Shown piece by piece: positions 45,482 through 55,431 of a stretch of DNA of 64,000 bases (positions are counted from its first letter, which is position 1; each line of letters opens with the position of its first letter). The stretch comes from Haloglycomyces albus DSM 45210 (GTDB lineage Bacteria; Actinomycetota; Actinomycetes; Mycobacteriales; Micromonosporaceae): positions 3,361,889 to 3,425,888 of the forward strand of contig NZ_AZUQ01000001.1 of NCBI RefSeq assembly GCF_000527155.1, written 5' to 3'. Below the pieces are notes generated by a model that did not search any database, was not told the DNA's origin, and was given only the letters and a program-made list of their open reading frames with translations. Made by a program: the position numbers and the translations under genes.

Positions 45482-45599
45482 TCTATCCGCAACACGCCGT
45501 GTTTTCCCATGTCTCAAGGCCAGACGCTCTTAGGCTCTGTATCAGCGCATCACGCCCCAATCGGGCTGGCTCCCTGAGCCGTAAGAGAAGAGGTGAAAG

Positions 45600-46085
45600 G
45601 TGTTTCCTCGGCTGTGGATCCCCTTGTTCGGTTCGATCATGATAACCGGAGGCTGTGCCGACGACCCGGAGGTCAGTAGACATGTCGACCTCCAGCCGAT
45701 CGAGGCCGCAGGAGAATCCCATGCGGACGCCCGAGGCTCCGCCGTCGTCCGGTCCTTCGCACGGGGAACCGACGTGGAGTTGGAGGTCGAGGGTCTCCTG
45801 GAGTCGGAAGCGTACGTCGCTCATATTCACAACCAACCCTGCCAACACGATCCACCGGGCGGCGACCACTGGAAACGCGACCCCGACGCCGGAGAAGGGG
45901 CCGACAACGAAATTCACCTGAACTTCCACACCTTCGCCGACGGCACCGCCCAAAGTTCTACGCACAGCGGTTTGGAAGCCCACGAAGACATGAAATCCAT
46001 CGTCGTTCACCTGGCAACAGTCCCCGATGACCTCGACATGAAAACAGACCGCGCCCTCTGCGGCGACGTAGGAGGTGACCGCTGA
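45600..46085 (+). CDS. Cu/Zn superoxide dismutase-like lipoprotein
   Basis: 161 residues from a GTG with AGGTGAAAG upstream. The lipobox ITGGC (about 15-19) predicts a surface lipoprotein. The rest resembles the SodC fold: paired metal histidines in VAHIHNQPC, further His/Asp in GGDHW, EIHLNFHTF and SIVVHLAT, and two Cys (HNQPC near the first histidines and ALCGD at the end) that would form the usual disulphide. It is shorter than most SodC proteins, so activity is uncertain. It might instead bind copper; it precedes two copper-dependent LPMOs. Its stop codon lies inside the left arm of the stem-loop repeat. Confidence 0.65.
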   Translation: MFPRLWIPLFGSIMITGGCADDPEVSRHVDLQPIEAAGESHADARGSAVVRSFARGTDVELEVEGLLESEAYVAHIHNQPCQHDPPGGDHWKRDPDAGEGADNEIHLNFHTFADGTAQSSTHSGLEAHEDMKSIVVHLATVPDDLDMKTDRALCGDVGGDR

Positions 46086-46189
46086 GGTTGTTCCAGGTGC
46101 TGCAGATTTGCGCGAGGAGGACTCGCAGCGGCCTCATGGCCGCAAGAGGCCCCCACAGCGTAAATCTGCAGCACCTGGAACAACCTCAG
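46082..46189. repeat. Stem-loop repeat element, copy 1
   Basis: Perfect 28-bp inverted arms at 46082-46109 and 46162-46189. The interior carries a second hairpin, GCGGCC-TCAT-GGCCGC. A related copy with compensating changes is at 48208-48315. It overlaps the stop of the SOD-like gene, so one job may be transcription termination. The element is too long and too structured for a plain terminator. Confidence 0.75.
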
Positions 46190-46450
46190 CTCCTCTCCAG
46201 CTCTACCGCTTCTACGCTTCGCTCGAAGCTCGCCAGTGACGTAAAGGACTGGTGGGATAGTCGAGTGTCTCCTGAAGGAGCAGCCAATCCCACCGCCGCA
46301 CACACGCCCTTCGCGTTGCCAGCGGCTCGCCGGTTGGCTCGTCTGTGGGGATGGTTGAGTGATTGAGCTCGTTAGGGAACACAGCCGGCTCTACCGCTTC
46401 CACGCATCGCTGGAAGCTCGCCGACTGATTACTCCATGGAGCCAAGGTGG
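46190..46450. repeat. Repeat-rich non-coding DNA left of LPMO 1
   Basis: Contains units beginning AGCTCTACCGC or GGCTCTACCGC (46199 and 46387) and ending GCTCGCC, plus GCGGCTCGCCGGTTGGC near 46320. Related units occur in inverted orientation at 48049-48207, with 20 bp identical next to each stem-loop element. The stretch from here to 46672 has no gene and becomes AT-rich just before the LPMO, probably its promoter. Confidence 0.55.
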
Positions 46451-46672
46451 TGATTGGGTTCGTTCCAAGAAAAGCCACCGCCATCACCGGATCACAGCAA
46501 CTGCAGTGTCCTGCAGGGCATCTTAATCTGCTGCCATGCCGTACGTATCGGCATCGAGTTTCACGGTATTCTCTTCAAATTGATCTAACAGTTAAGTTTC
46601 ATAAGTTTGACATTATTACTTTAGTTCACTATATTAATAGATCCATACCCATCCATTACAAATGGAGGAACA

Positions 46673-47479
46673 ATGCGACATACGAAACGCCTACTTATGT
46701 CCCTTCTCAGTGCGGGGGCGCTTGTCGTCAGTCTTGGGCTCCTTGGTGCGCCCGCATCCGCCCATGCCTGGGTTACCGATCTCCCCAGCCGACAGCATTA
46801 CTGCTCTGACGGGACACTCGATGACTGTGGAGCCATCCAATGGGAGCCACAGAGCGTGGAGGGCCCCAAGGGATTCCCTGAATCCGGAGTCGTAGACGGG
46901 CAGATTTGCTCCGCGGAAAACGGATCGTTCGCTCAGCTGGACAATCCTCGCGGCGGAAACTGGCCCGCCACGAACGTCAGCGGAGGTGAATACAGCTTCA
47001 CTTGGGAACATACCGCGCGACACTCCACAACCAAGTACTCCTACTGGATAACCAACGGATCGTACACCGCGCTCGATCCACTGAGCCGTTCCGATCTCAA
47101 CCTGGAACCGCTCTACGAGGAATACCTCAATGGACGCCAGCCCAATACCTATGAGACGCACACCTTCAATATCCCGCAGCTCTCAGGTCGCCAACTCATC
47201 CTCGCCTACTGGGAGGTGGCCGATACCGGTAACGCCTTCTACGCGTGCATTGACGTCGACTTTGACGGCAACGGCGACCCGGGAGACCCCGGCGATCCGG
47301 GTGACCCCGGAGACCCCGGTTGTGGCGGCCTCAGTGAATGGGCCTCTGCCGATGTGTACACCTCCGGTGATGAAGTACAGCATGGTGGAAACCAGTACCG
47401 CGCCAAATGGTGGACTCAAGGAGAAGAGCCCGGCACCACCGGTGAATGGGGCGTCTGGGAGAACCTCGGTAGTTGTTGA
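46673..47479 (+). CDS. AA10 lytic polysaccharide monooxygenase with CBM5/12, LPMO 1
   Basis: 268 residues, GGAGGA before the ATG. The signal peptide is cleaved after ASA, exposing His31 (HAWVTD) as the N-terminal copper ligand; the second histidine-brace residue is His117 in TARHSTTKYSYW. EPQSVEGPKGFPE is typical of actinobacterial AA10 enzymes active on chitin. The catalytic domain ends near 210. It is followed by a GDP-repeat linker (about five units) and a C-terminal CBM5/12 chitin-binding module (GGLSEWASADVYTSGDEVQH and AKWWTQGEEPG). It is secreted and oxidatively cleaves crystalline chitin. It shares its layout with LPMO 2 (48430). Confidence 0.93.
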   Translation: MRHTKRLLMSLLSAGALVVSLGLLGAPASAHAWVTDLPSRQHYCSDGTLDDCGAIQWEPQSVEGPKGFPESGVVDGQICSAENGSFAQLDNPRGGNWPATNVSGGEYSFTWEHTARHSTTKYSYWITNGSYTALDPLSRSDLNLEPLYEEYLNGRQPNTYETHTFNIPQLSGRQLILAYWEVADTGNAFYACIDVDFDGNGDPGDPGDPGDPGDPGCGGLSEWASADVYTSGDEVQHGGNQYRAKWWTQGEEPGTTGEWGVWENLGSC

Positions 47480-48207
47480 CCACCAATGCGGTACAGCGCT
47501 TCCCCTCACTTAGCTGAAGTGCGTTAGCGCAAAACCCCTCCATTACGACCACCTCATCAACGTGTCGGCTCTCAGCGACACCTAAGCAAATCAATGCCGG
47601 AGTCCAATAAGGCCTCTGGCCGAAATCTCTAAAAGAAAATCCCCAAAACGGTTTGGTACGCAACCAAATCACAGAGCCGGAATCGAGACCGGATATCGCC
47701 TTCGTCGGCAAACTCAACGATCATGCCGCCAGCGCATAATTCCGTGCCCCCATAGGGCCTTCCACATCCTCAAGATAAGCCCGTACAGCATGCGCCCATA
47801 CTTCTACCCAACAAGCCGTCTGTGGCGCTCAGAAGTAGCCACAGCGCTCGCCGGTGCTCCAGGATTCCTACGTTTCCATCACGACCGCACAGCAATACAA
47901 CATACAGTGCCCCTGAAGCAGGGATCGGCCACGACGCTGCCCCACCCCATGAATCACCACCAACCGATCTGCAAGCACGAAGCGCACCATACATTCGTCT
48001 GCATTTCCGAATTGACCCTAACAACCGCACCTCCCCGGAGGTGCTAACCGGCGAGCCGCTAACGAAGCGCCACAGGCGCAAGTGCAGCGGCGGTAGAGCT
48101 GCCTGTGCTTTCCAAAAGAGCTCTACCACCACACCCTCCCCACGGATACGCCAACTGGCGAGCCGCTAGCACTGAAAGTGCGACGCGGCGGTAGAGCTGG
48201 AGAGGAG
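47480..48207. other. Non-coding, repeat-containing region between the two LPMO genes
   Basis: No convincing gene. The left part (47520-47600) carries an inverted GTGTCG/CGACAC hairpin. The right part (about 47960-48207) contains units related to 46190-46450 in inverted orientation (gcggtagagct at 48090 and 48188). It may be decayed mobile DNA, but no transposase can be recognised. Confidence 0.4.
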
Positions 48208-48315
48208 CTGAGGTTGTTCCAGGTGCTTCAGATTTGCGCGAGGAGGATTCGTAGCGACCTTCAGGTCGTGAGAATCCCCCACAGCGCAAATATGGAGTGC
48301 CTGGGGCAAGCTCAG
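48208..48315. repeat. Stem-loop repeat element, copy 2
   Basis: Outer arms at 48208-48239 and 48284-48315 pair with about six mismatches in 32. The inner hairpin is GCGACC-TTCA-GGTCGT. Compared with copy 1 (GCGGCC/GGCCGC) both sides of the stem changed together, and GGATTC/GAATCC also pairs. It ends 114 bp before the LPMO 2 start. Confidence 0.7.
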
Positions 48316-48429
48316 CGGTCACCTACCAACCCCAAAAAAGGGATGTGCATACCCCCGATGAATTACGTGAGAAATTATTTAGTATTCTCTCCTAAAAACA
48401 AGCCACAAACGTCATGGTTAGGAGACGAG

Positions 48430-49257
48430 ATGGGCTTTAAGAAAATGTTGGCGGGAGGTGCGGTCGGTGCTGGAGCGGTGGCCGCTTCCTTCGCGATCGC
48501 CAGTCCGGCACTCGGACACGGTTGGGTTACCGACGACGTCGGCGACCTGACCTCTCGCTCAGGTTTCTGCGCCGAGGGCGTTGCGACCGACTGCGGTTCC
48601 ATTGAATACGAACCGCAAAGCGTCGAGGGCCCCAAGGGATTCCCCGAAGCGGGACCGGAAGACGGCAGCATCTGCGGCGTGGGAGCCTATCCCGAGCTGG
48701 ACGACCCGCGTGGTGGTAACTGGCCGAAGAACGAGGTCTCAGCCGGGTCGGTGGACATCGGCTGGAACTTCACCGCCAACCACTCCACCACGAAGTGGGA
48801 ATACTACATCACCCAGGACAATTGGGACCCCACGGAACCGATTACCCGCGCTCAGCTCGAAAGCGAGCCCTTCGCGGTCGTTGACTGGGACGGCAGCCAG
48901 CCTCCGAAGCAGTACATCGACACCGTCGACCTGCCTGCCAAGGACGGCCACCACGTCATCCTCGCGGTTTGGGAGATCGACGACACCGCGAACTCCTTCT
49001 ACAACTGCATCGACGTTGACTACAACGGAAACAACGGCGGCGACGACGGGGATGACGGCTCCGACGGTGGTGACGACGGCGGCGACCAGCCCGGCACCTG
49101 TGAAGGTGTGAGCGACTGGAGCGAAGGCGCCACCTACACCTCGGGCGATGAAGTGGCCCATGACGGCCGCCTCTACAGCGCACAGTGGTGGACCAGGGGC
49201 GACGAGCCTGGCACCACCGGCGAATGGGGCGTCTGGACCGACGAGGGCGCTTGTTAG
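48430..49257 (+). CDS. AA10 lytic polysaccharide monooxygenase with CBM5/12, LPMO 2
   Basis: 275 residues from ATG 48430, with GGAG 5 nt upstream; an open frame reaching up to 48178 crosses the repeat element and is not coding. The signal peptide ends before His30 (GHGWVTDD), the mature N-terminal copper ligand; His118 (TANHSTTKWEYY) is the second. SVEGPKGFPEAGPEDG is shared with LPMO 1. A Gly/Asp-rich linker (about 205-225) connects to a CBM5/12 module (VSDWSEGATYTSGDEVAHDG and AQWWTRGDEPG). It is secreted and chitin-directed. It is a paralog of LPMO 1, diverged in linker and surface regions. Confidence 0.93.
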   Translation: MGFKKMLAGGAVGAGAVAASFAIASPALGHGWVTDDVGDLTSRSGFCAEGVATDCGSIEYEPQSVEGPKGFPEAGPEDGSICGVGAYPELDDPRGGNWPKNEVSAGSVDIGWNFTANHSTTKWEYYITQDNWDPTEPITRAQLESEPFAVVDWDGSQPPKQYIDTVDLPAKDGHHVILAVWEIDDTANSFYNCIDVDYNGNNGGDDGDDGSDGGDDGGDQPGTCEGVSDWSEGATYTSGDEVAHDGRLYSAQWWTRGDEPGTTGEWGVWTDEGAC

Positions 49258-49304
49258 TCGTGCGTTAGAGGAGCTTATGTTCCTCCCCTAAGCGCATACG
49301 ATGT

Positions 49305-49346
49305 CATTGCGGGCTCCCGCTGCTGCGACAGCGGGAGCCCGCAATG
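49305..49346 (+). terminator. Rho-independent terminator after LPMO 2
   Basis: Perfect 18-bp arms (49305-49322 and 49329-49346), 6-nt loop, then TTT. Confidence 0.8.
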
Positions 49347-49444
49347 TTTGAAACGGTCGTGACGATGGCTAGGAGACAATCGGTGACCGTCACACGACTA
49401 TGGTAATCACTCGGTTCGAGCCCTTTCGACCGAGTTCATCTAAT

Positions 49445-50173
49445 TTAAAGTACTTCACCTTCGAGCCATTCGACGTAGGCCCCGGAAACGGCGGTCGCGC
49501 AGTCTATGAGTTCTTCCAGAAGGGCGATCGAGATCCCCGGACGAACCGGTACCTGCATCTCGCCGAAGACCGGCAAAGCGCCCGAATCGGTCGGTTCTCC
49601 CACATAGGCCTTCAAAAATCGCCGGGTACGGTTCCATTCGTTGACCGCCGCGTAGGCGCGCAGATTGAATTCCTTCGGGACGGTTTGATAGGCGCGGCAG
49701 CGCAGCACCAGAATGTCTTCGTCGGGTCCTTCCGAACGCAGCTGAACCACGTGGCGTTCCCAGAGGGCCACCAGGCTACCGCGGTCGTCCACTAGGTAGC
49801 GGATACCGAGATTCTGCAGCGCTTCGATGATTCGTTCCGAGGTAAGGTGCCTTACTTCGTGGCAGGAATCGGAAGCGATCTGACGCAGATCGTCCATGAA
49901 GGTGGGATCGATGTCTTCCAGATCCTGTTTAATCAGCTGCCAGCGATCGGCGTCCTCATTCTTGGACTCCGCCGGATCGTGCAACTGGGGAAAATCAATG
50001 TGGTCGCGCTCGTACGAGACGAGATCCTCGAACGTGGCCTGCTCCGGAATCGCTTCCGGCTGCGAACCGCGCGCCTCACTACGTTCATCGATGAACTCTT
50101 CGGTCATCGATTCCGGAATCGCACCGGAGGACTTTTCAGAGTCGCGCTTTTTACCGTTGCGCCACCATGCCAT
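49445..50173 (-). CDS. YbjN-domain protein
   Basis: 242 residues from ATG 50173 (GGAAGAG upstream); the open frame reaches 50230. The N-terminus is basic and Trp-rich (MAWWRNGKKRD), followed by an acidic unstructured stretch. The second half, from about 110, has YbjN-type features (ERIIEALQNLGIRYLVDDRG, then LRCRAYQTVP and FLKAYVGEPTDSG). YbjN proteins resemble type III secretion chaperones and affect stress and motility phenotypes; in actinobacteria they are common and uncharacterised. It stands alone, with about 360 bp of empty sequence upstream. Confidence 0.75.
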   Translation of the reverse strand: MAWWRNGKKRDSEKSSGAIPESMTEEFIDERSEARGSQPEAIPEQATFEDLVSYERDHIDFPQLHDPAESKNEDADRWQLIKQDLEDIDPTFMDDLRQIASDSCHEVRHLTSERIIEALQNLGIRYLVDDRGSLVALWERHVVQLRSEGPDEDILVLRCRAYQTVPKEFNLRAYAAVNEWNRTRRFLKAYVGEPTDSGALPVFGEMQVPVRPGISIALLEELIDCATAVSGAYVEWLEGEVL

Positions 50174-50534
50174 GTCTCTTCCGCCTCCCACCCGAAATAC
50201 GCGTGTCAATGGCTTATGCGGGCTCCGCAAGAGTGGAACGTTCGCTCCACAAACGAACCTTGCCGGTGCGCCCGTATCTCAATCCCAGGCGAGTCCCACG
50301 TGCCCTACCACAAAACGGCAGAACATCACGCGAACGCCTCGTACCTGCAACGCTACGTGGAATCGATCTAGGCAGCCTAGAGCTTCGGACCAACATTGCA
50401 CAACCGTCAGTGAGAAATGACCGAAAGTACGAGTCGCACATCACGCTTAACGTCGAATGCGTGTTCTACCTCACTGAATAACTTCACCCGTTGGAGCGAT
50501 ACACGACGGAAGCCCCCATTGCGACCATTGTTCA

Positions 50535-51131
50535 TCATCGGGGAGTCAAGCTCAACGTTCGATCCAACTCCCATACTTCTCCGTTGCGCGCCCGTAGCCC
50601 GACCCGGTCGCTGCGATCGCACAGCACTTGAACGTGTCCATCGAGGTCGCCACCGAGGAAGGCCATCCGCATGAGCCCACTGACCAGGCGTTGACGCACG
50701 TCCAGCCGCCTCCCTGCCGATTCCACCTGAATAACGACGTGATCCAGCAACACGTCACGGAGACGTCGGTCACCTATGCCATGACCACGTCGTTCACGCA
50801 GCGCGGCCGCTGCCGCCTGGTCGATCCGGTATATCTCCGTTTCCGGAATCGATTCCACCACCGTCAAGGGTGATTTGGGAAGACGCTGCCGCCAGCGCGA
50901 TTGACTCGCGGCAGGCACGGACTCGAGTAGTGCCTCGGCATGATATCGGCCGGGAGCAACGTGAGAGTCCGCGATTCGGTGCACCACGACGTCGATGGGC
51001 AGTACCGCCCACAACGCTCGCGTGTCGCCCTCCGCCGGGTCTATGCGAACCACGGTCGTCGTGTCGAATCGCGCGACCCGACGCGCGAAGGTCTCCACAT
51101 CCGTGCTGTCGTGCGAGTCTACTCGGTCCAT
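50535..51131 (-). CDS. Uncharacterised protein coupled to a thioesterase
   Basis: 198 residues, starting 13 nt inside the 3' end of the thioesterase gene, so the two are co-translated. It is Arg/Asp-rich with alternating strands and helices (VHRIADSHVAPGRYHAEALL, ESIPETEIYRIDQAAAAALR). No signal peptide, membrane segment or known motif is seen. Conservation of the coupling in other actinobacteria would suggest a shared pathway, but this cannot be checked here. Confidence 0.6.
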   Translation of the reverse strand: MDRVDSHDSTDVETFARRVARFDTTTVVRIDPAEGDTRALWAVLPIDVVVHRIADSHVAPGRYHAEALLESVPAASQSRWRQRLPKSPLTVVESIPETEIYRIDQAAAAALRERRGHGIGDRRLRDVLLDHVVIQVESAGRRLDVRQRLVSGLMRMAFLGGDLDGHVQVLCDRSDRVGLRARNGEVWELDRTLSLTPR

Positions 51132-51520
51132 CTACTCAGGAATTCCTTCTCCACGTCCGTGACACGTCGCGGGCGTTCGGCTTCGGGGTCCAAGAGCACC
51201 ATCGTAGTCTTGGCGCGGGCGGCGACCTTACCGTCCGCCAAGAGGTCGTAGGCAAAGGTGAAGGACGAATTTCCGATGCGGTCGATCCACGTCTCCATCC
51301 GTGTCCGCTGACCGTACACGACCGGGAGAAGGAAATCCGTCTCGTGACGTGCGACGACGATTCCCTCCTCAAAGGAGGTGATGCCTTCCTTGGCGGCGGC
51401 GGTGAACATCGCCGCTACTCGGGCCTCTTCGAACAGAGTCGAGTAGACCGAGTTGTTGACGTGACCAAACTTGTCCATATCGGACCAACGCAGGGTGATG
51501 TCGGTTGTGAAGCGCGCCAT
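51119..51520 (-). CDS. Acyl-CoA thioesterase (4HBT hot-dog family)
   Basis: 133 residues. The hot-dog motif with its catalytic Asp is visible as SDMDKFGHVNNSVYSTLFEE, followed by the typical HETDFLLPVVYGQRT and a long beta-strand region. The family hydrolyses acyl-CoA thioesters in the cytosol (4-hydroxybenzoyl-CoA/YbgC type). GAGGAG precedes the ATG. It leads a two-gene unit with the 198-residue unknown protein; ettA lies upstream in the opposite position behind its own terminator. Confidence 0.88.
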   Translation of the reverse strand: MARFTTDITLRWSDMDKFGHVNNSVYSTLFEEARVAAMFTAAAKEGITSFEEGIVVARHETDFLLPVVYGQRTRMETWIDRIGNSSFTFAYDLLADGKVAARAKTTMVLLDPEAERPRRVTDVEKEFLSRWTE

Positions 51521-51628
51521 GCTTAGGAGTCTCCTCGTTCCACGGGGTCAATACGATCGGCCCGACTGGGCACTGCCGTCAATCATGAACGGCTTCATTG
51601 CCGATACTCCTCGGTAGGGGCGAAATCT

Positions 51629-51656
51629 GGGGTGGACCGCACATGCGGACCACCCC
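51629..51656 (-). terminator. Terminator after ettA
   Basis: GGGGTGG (51629-51635) and CCACCCC (51650-51656), with inner CCGCA/TGCGG pairing and a single A-A mismatch, about 40 nt past the ettA stop. Confidence 0.6.
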
Positions 51657-51693
51657 GTGTCATAACCGTTGGATCGACGTCGTCGCCGTCGTC

Positions 51694-53373
<1,680 letters not shown>

Positions 53374-53746
53374 AATAATCCTTCGTCTCGCTTTGCTCTG
53401 ATAACTGCCCATGGCCATCGACGTCGCCCCGGAAGGCGGGAACGTTGACCGTTACTCCGCCGTATTTTCCTGATTTCGACCGTGGAGGAAACAAGGATGG
53501 CCTCTACCAATGATGCCAAGTCATCCAACCTTGACTCAGGCGGGGCAGGTGTCTCATCCCACCACAACAAGCACTGAGATACCTACATTCGACGGTTCGT
53601 TCGCCGTTGTTGTCAGACACTGTACATCCAACTGTTTCATACTGGATTTCTACAGGTGGTACGACGAGGGCCATGCTGATAAGGAGTAAATCGCCGGATA
53701 TTGACTAAAAGCTACATTTCAGTCACACGGTTTATTTCCGTCTCGC

Positions 53747-53762
53747 GACACGATATCGTGTC
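53747..53762. promoter_or_regulatory. Palindrome 19 bp upstream of otsA start
   Basis: GACACGATATCGTGTC is a perfect 16-bp palindrome just before the otsA ribosome site (AGAAGGGA). It could be an operator for osmotic or sugar control, or a hairpin that hinders initiation. The rest of 53374-53746 shows no gene. Confidence 0.35.
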
Positions 53763-53781
53763 CCCAAAGAAGGGAATCCTC

Positions 53782-55431
53782 ATGCAAAACAATGCTGCCT
53801 TTATTGTCGTGGCAAATCGCCTTCCCATCGACGCCTCGATAGACGAAGAAAGCGGCGAAGTGCGCTGGGAACGCTCGCCAGGTGGATTGGTCACCGCCCT
53901 CGAACCGGTCCTGCGGGAACATAACGGAACCTGGATCGGCTGGGCCGGCGGAAAGGGCCCGACGCCCAGTCCTTTCGAGTCCGACGGCGTGCGACTACTA
54001 CCCGTGGAGCTGTCGGGTGAGGAAATCAAATCCTATTACGAAGGATACTCCAACGCCTCTTTGTGGCCTCTTTATCACGATGCCGTCGAACCGAGTGTTT
54101 TCCGCCGTTCTTGGTGGAAAACGTATTGCGAAGTAAATGAACGTTTCGCCGAAGTATGCGCCAATGAGGCCGCCGAAGGTGCCACCGTCTGGGTCCAGGA
54201 CTACCAACTTCAGCTGGTACCCGCACTGCTGCGGAAACGCCGCCCCGACCTGCGTATCGGCTTCTTCCTCCACATCCCCTTTCCACCAGTGGAACTGTTC
54301 ATGCAACTCCCACAACGCCAAGAGATCCTCGACGGCCTGCTGGGTTCCGATCTCATCGGTTTTCAGCGCCCACTGGCGGCCAGAAACTTCCTAGACGCCA
54401 TCGACATGCTGACCGATCTTCACCCCAAGGGCCACCTCATCAACGTCGATGGGCGGCACGTCAATGCCGACGCCTTCCCCATTTCCATCGACAGTGACCG
54501 CAATGAGGACATCGCCTCCTCCGCCAAGGTCTGGCATCGCGCCAAGGAAATACGCACCGAACTGGGAGACCCCAAGACCCTGATTCTCGGGGTGGACCGC
54601 CTGGACTACACCAAGGGAATCGAACAGCGCCTCAAGGCCTATCGTGAACTGCTGGAAGACGGCTCACTGCAAGTCCCCGACACCGTTATGGTGCAAGTGG
54701 CCACCCCCAGCCGGGAGCGCGTTGAGCAGTACCGGGTACTACGCCACCGCGTGGAACGTGAAGTCGGTCGTATCAACGGGGATTTCGGGCGAGTGGGTTT
54801 GCCGGCGATTCACTATCTCCATCAGTCCTACGACCGTCTGGAGTTGGCCGCCTTGTATCGGGCCGCCGACGTCATGACGGTGACACCCTTGCGAGACGGA
54901 ATGAATTTGGTGGCCAAGGAGTATTGTGCGGCGCGGGTCGACGACACCGGTGCCCTGCTGCTGAGCGAGTTCGCCGGGGCCGCCGGCGAACTTACGGAGG
55001 CGTTCTTGGTCAATCCCTACGACATCACTCAACTCAAGCGTCAACTGATGGCGGCGGTGGAAGTACCTGTGGGAGAACAGCAGGACCGCATGAGTCGAAT
55101 GCGGAGGTTCCTGAAGGACCACACCGTCGATCGTTGGGCGCGCAGTTTCCTTACGGCGCTCGGCGTCCCAGATTCTGCGACGACCTACAATCCGGGTAAC
55201 ACCTTTAACGAGGGTGAAGTTACAAATCAGTTACACAATCGCAAGACTTGGTGTTGGAGATATGTATGTCCGAATCGCAGCAGTCGGCTTCGACGGCTCC
55301 TGACTCGCTTCAGGATGCACTTAAACACATCGGGCGGGTTCCCACCCTGCTTATCGCCTGTGATTACGATGGGACACTCGCGCCCATCGTCACGGACCCG
55401 AGCAAGGCCAAACCCGTCTTGGAATCGGTGA
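53782..55431 (+). CDS. otsA: Trehalose-6-phosphate synthase, with C-terminal overrun
   Basis: From ATG 53782 the first ~470 residues are a full OtsA (GT20). It joins UDP- or GDP-glucose with glucose 6-phosphate to give trehalose 6-phosphate. Visible: [46 protein letters not shown] and [14 protein letters not shown]. Family homology ends around [10 protein letters not shown] (about 55165). The frame then stays open for some 88 residues, ending at 55431 and overlapping the otsB start by 166 nt in another frame. In-frame stops at 55197 and 55206 lie in the +2 frame, so a late indel or stop loss is likely. It acts in the cytosol and feeds the next gene. Confidence 0.9.
   Translation: MQNNAAFIVVANRLPIDASIDEESGEVRWERSPGGLVTALEPVLREHNGTWIGWAGGKGPTPSPFESDGVRLLPVELSGEEIKSYYEGYSNASLWPLYHDAVEPSVFRRSWWKTYCEVNERFAEVCANEAAEGATVWVQDYQLQLVPALLRKRRPDLRIGFFLHIPFPPVELFMQLPQRQEILDGLLGSDLIGFQRPLAARNFLDAIDMLTDLHPKGHLINVDGRHVNADAFPISIDSDRNEDIASSAKVWHRAKEIRTELGDPKTLILGVDRLDYTKGIEQRLKAYRELLEDGSLQVPDTVMVQVATPSRERVEQYRVLRHRVEREVGRINGDFGRVGLPAIHYLHQSYDRLELAALYRAADVMTVTPLRDGMNLVAKEYCAARVDDTGALLLSEFAGAAGELTEAFLVNPYDITQLKRQLMAAVEVPVGEQQDRMSRMRRFLKDHTVDRWARSFLTALGVPDSATTYNPGNTFNEGEVTNQLHNRKTWCWRYVCPNRSSRLRRLLTRFRMHLNTSGGFPPCLSPVITMGHSRPSSRTRARPNPSWNR

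Noticed and set aside
46082-46189. Considered as a simple terminator of the SOD-like gene
   Set aside because: Too long (28-bp arms with an inner hairpin), present twice with compensating changes; a terminator role may be only part of it.
47525-47584. A short peptide-like stretch ending HYDHLINVSALSDT read as a transposase tail
   Set aside because: Too short, preceded by an in-frame stop, and I could not match it to a known transposase family.
47770-48132. A 120-codon minus-strand ORF between the LPMO genes
   Set aside because: It lies across repeat units and has a Leu/Trp/Cys-rich composition without family features; no ribosome site.
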